A stretch of DNA of 6,714 nucleotides, from the NCBI GenBank assembly GCA_038240855.1, contig JBBRGI010000200.1, forward strand, positions 1-6,714, read 5' to 3'. Below the pieces are notes generated by a model. It made no database searches. It had not been told where the DNA came from and worked only from the letters and a program-made list of their open reading frames with translations. The DNA comes from JAAFHB01 sp038240855 (GTDB taxonomy: Bacteria > Bacteroidota > Bacteroidia > Bacteroidales > Prolixibacteraceae). This document shows positions 5,896-6,714 of the stretch, in pieces; the stretch's first letter is position 1; the number at the start of each line of letters is the position of its first letter. The position numbers and the translations under genes are program-made.

Positions 5896-6558
5896 ATGAA
5901 GGAAATAACTATAAGTCAGGAGATTATAAATAGGTTACCCGGTTTGACCCTTGGTTGTATCGAATGCGATGTAACGATCTCGGAAGAAAATTCTGAATTA
6001 TGGAAAGAAATTGAAGCCACTTGCGGCACAATCGGGCATTCAGGTGAACTGGCTGAGGTAGGTAGTCATCCGGCTATCAGGGCATCACGAATGGCTTACC
6101 GGCGTTGCGGCAAAGACCCTTGCAGGTACCGTTTATCATCCGAAGCTTTGATGCGCAGAGTAGTTAAGGGACATCAGCTTTATCGGATCAATAATCTTGT
6201 CGATCTGGTCAATCTTGTTTCGTTGAAGTCAGGGATGTCCATAGGGGGATATGATGTTTCAAAAATCTCAGGTAATGTGATCTTTGACCTGGGAAAAAAT
6301 GGCGAACCATATGAAGCCATTGGCAGAGGCGAACTTAATATTGCCTCACTTCCGGTTTTTCGCGACAATATTTCGCCATTTGGTTCACCAACGAGTGATT
6401 CGGTAAGAACATCTGTTACAGCAGATACAAAAAGATTTTTGATGGTTATTGTGGGGTTTTGCGATGAGGAATGTACAACGGAAACAATTGATCTGGCATT
6501 AAGCCTTCTGAAAAAATATGCTCAGGCCGGTAATATTGAAGTTTATTTGGCCCGGTGA
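5896..6558 (+). CDS. Stand-alone B3/4 domain protein (PheRS beta-subunit editing-domain homologue)
   Basis: Cytoplasmic protein of 220 residues formed almost entirely by a B3/4 domain (PF03483), the module that hydrolyses mischarged Tyr-tRNA(Phe) in the beta subunit of phenylalanyl-tRNA synthetase. Family blocks in order are YRRCGKDPCRYR (68-79), SSEALMRRV (81-89), LYRINNLVDL (95-104), SIGGYD (115-120), AIGRGELN (141-148) and PFGSPTSDS (161-169). No synthetase core, anticodon-binding or B5 domain is present, so this is not a pheT fragment. Free-standing members are widespread in bacteria; a role in trans-editing or in handling free amino acids is possible but unproven. The ATG at 5896 is chosen; the ATG five bases upstream is in another frame. 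Neighbours give no further hint. Confidence 0.9.
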   Translation: MKEITISQEIINRLPGLTLGCIECDVTISEENSELWKEIEATCGTIGHSGELAEVGSHPAIRASRMAYRRCGKDPCRYRLSSEALMRRVVKGHQLYRINNLVDLVNLVSLKSGMSIGGYDVSKISGNVIFDLGKNGEPYEAIGRGELNIASLPVFRDNISPFGSPTSDSVRTSVTADTKRFLMVIVGFCDEECTTETIDLALSLLKKYAQAGNIEVYLAR

Positions 6559-6608
6559 ATTGAACACAAACTAATTGAAGTATTAATTTTATCATTTTTG
6601 AACAAGTA

Positions 6609-6714
6609 ATGAGATATATCACGAAATTTTTGTTGTGGATGATGGGCTGGAAGGTTGTGGGAGGTAAAGTTCCCGTGCCCAAATGTATTGTTCTGGGTGT
6701 CCCGCACACCTCCT
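6609..6714 (+). CDS. PlsC-like lysophospholipid/glycerol acyltransferase, N-terminal fragment (cut by window)
   Basis: The first 35 codons of a plus-strand gene that runs off the right edge. The protein begins with a hydrophobic amphipathic segment (FLLWMMGW, residues 7-14), followed by KVPVPKCIVLGVPHTS. The VPHTS at residues 31-35 fits the start of the HX4D catalytic box of PlsC-type acyltransferases (His33; the Asp would lie just past the edge, commonly in HTSNWD). Such enzymes transfer acyl chains to lysophosphatidate or similar acceptors at the inner membrane. It starts 50 bases after the B3/4 gene. A near-match to a -7 box, CATTTTTG (6593-6600), sits just upstream and would give a very short leader. 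The call rests on a short stretch. Confidence 0.72.
   Translation, partial: MRYITKFLLWMMGWKVVGGKVPVPKCIVLGVPHTS

Noticed and set aside
6446..6709. 87-codon minus-strand open frame across the B3/4 end and the acyltransferase start
   Set aside because: It is antisense to two recognised genes and shows no domain or signal.

Overview
The window looks like chromosomal DNA of a member of the Bacteroidota. The support is a moderate-to-low GC content, AT-rich intergenic gaps, near absence of Shine-Dalgarno sequences, several -7 boxes resembling the TAnnTTTG consensus of that phylum, and a set of housekeeping and transport proteins typical of it. The placement is inferred from reading the sequence; no search was run. 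I found no tRNA, rRNA, CRISPR array, insertion sequence or phage gene.

Layout from left to right. Positions 1-1421 (minus) hold an acyl-CoA dehydrogenase cut by the left edge. A 228-base divergent gap follows. Two plus-strand membrane proteins come next, probably cotranscribed: a full-length YeeE/YedE (TsuA-type) sulfur-compound transporter (1650-2657) and an AEC-family permease (2719-3675). A small secreted beta-barrel protein with its own probable promoter follows (3763-4242). It converges on elbB (4280-4951, minus), and one hairpin between them appears to terminate both genes. A TatD-family metal-dependent hydrolase (5094-5750, minus) lies upstream of elbB. Across a 145-base divergent gap are a stand-alone PheRS B3/4-domain protein (5896-6558, plus) and the first 35 codons of a PlsC-like acyltransferase cut by the right edge (6609-6714).

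How the genes work together. Most neighbours are functionally unrelated single genes, as is usual in Bacteroidota chromosomes. The only pairing with a plausible shared job is the YeeE/YedE transporter with the AEC permease, where uptake of thiosulfate or a similar anion could be coupled to export of an organic anion; this is speculation from adjacency. The dehydrogenase and the acyltransferase both belong to lipid metabolism but sit at opposite ends and are not an operon. I see no convincing evidence of a novel defence or mobile system. The most notable points are the long C-terminal extension of the dehydrogenase, the two-cysteine version of the TsuA-like transporter, the terminator that includes the end of elbB, and several inverted repeats in the gaps.
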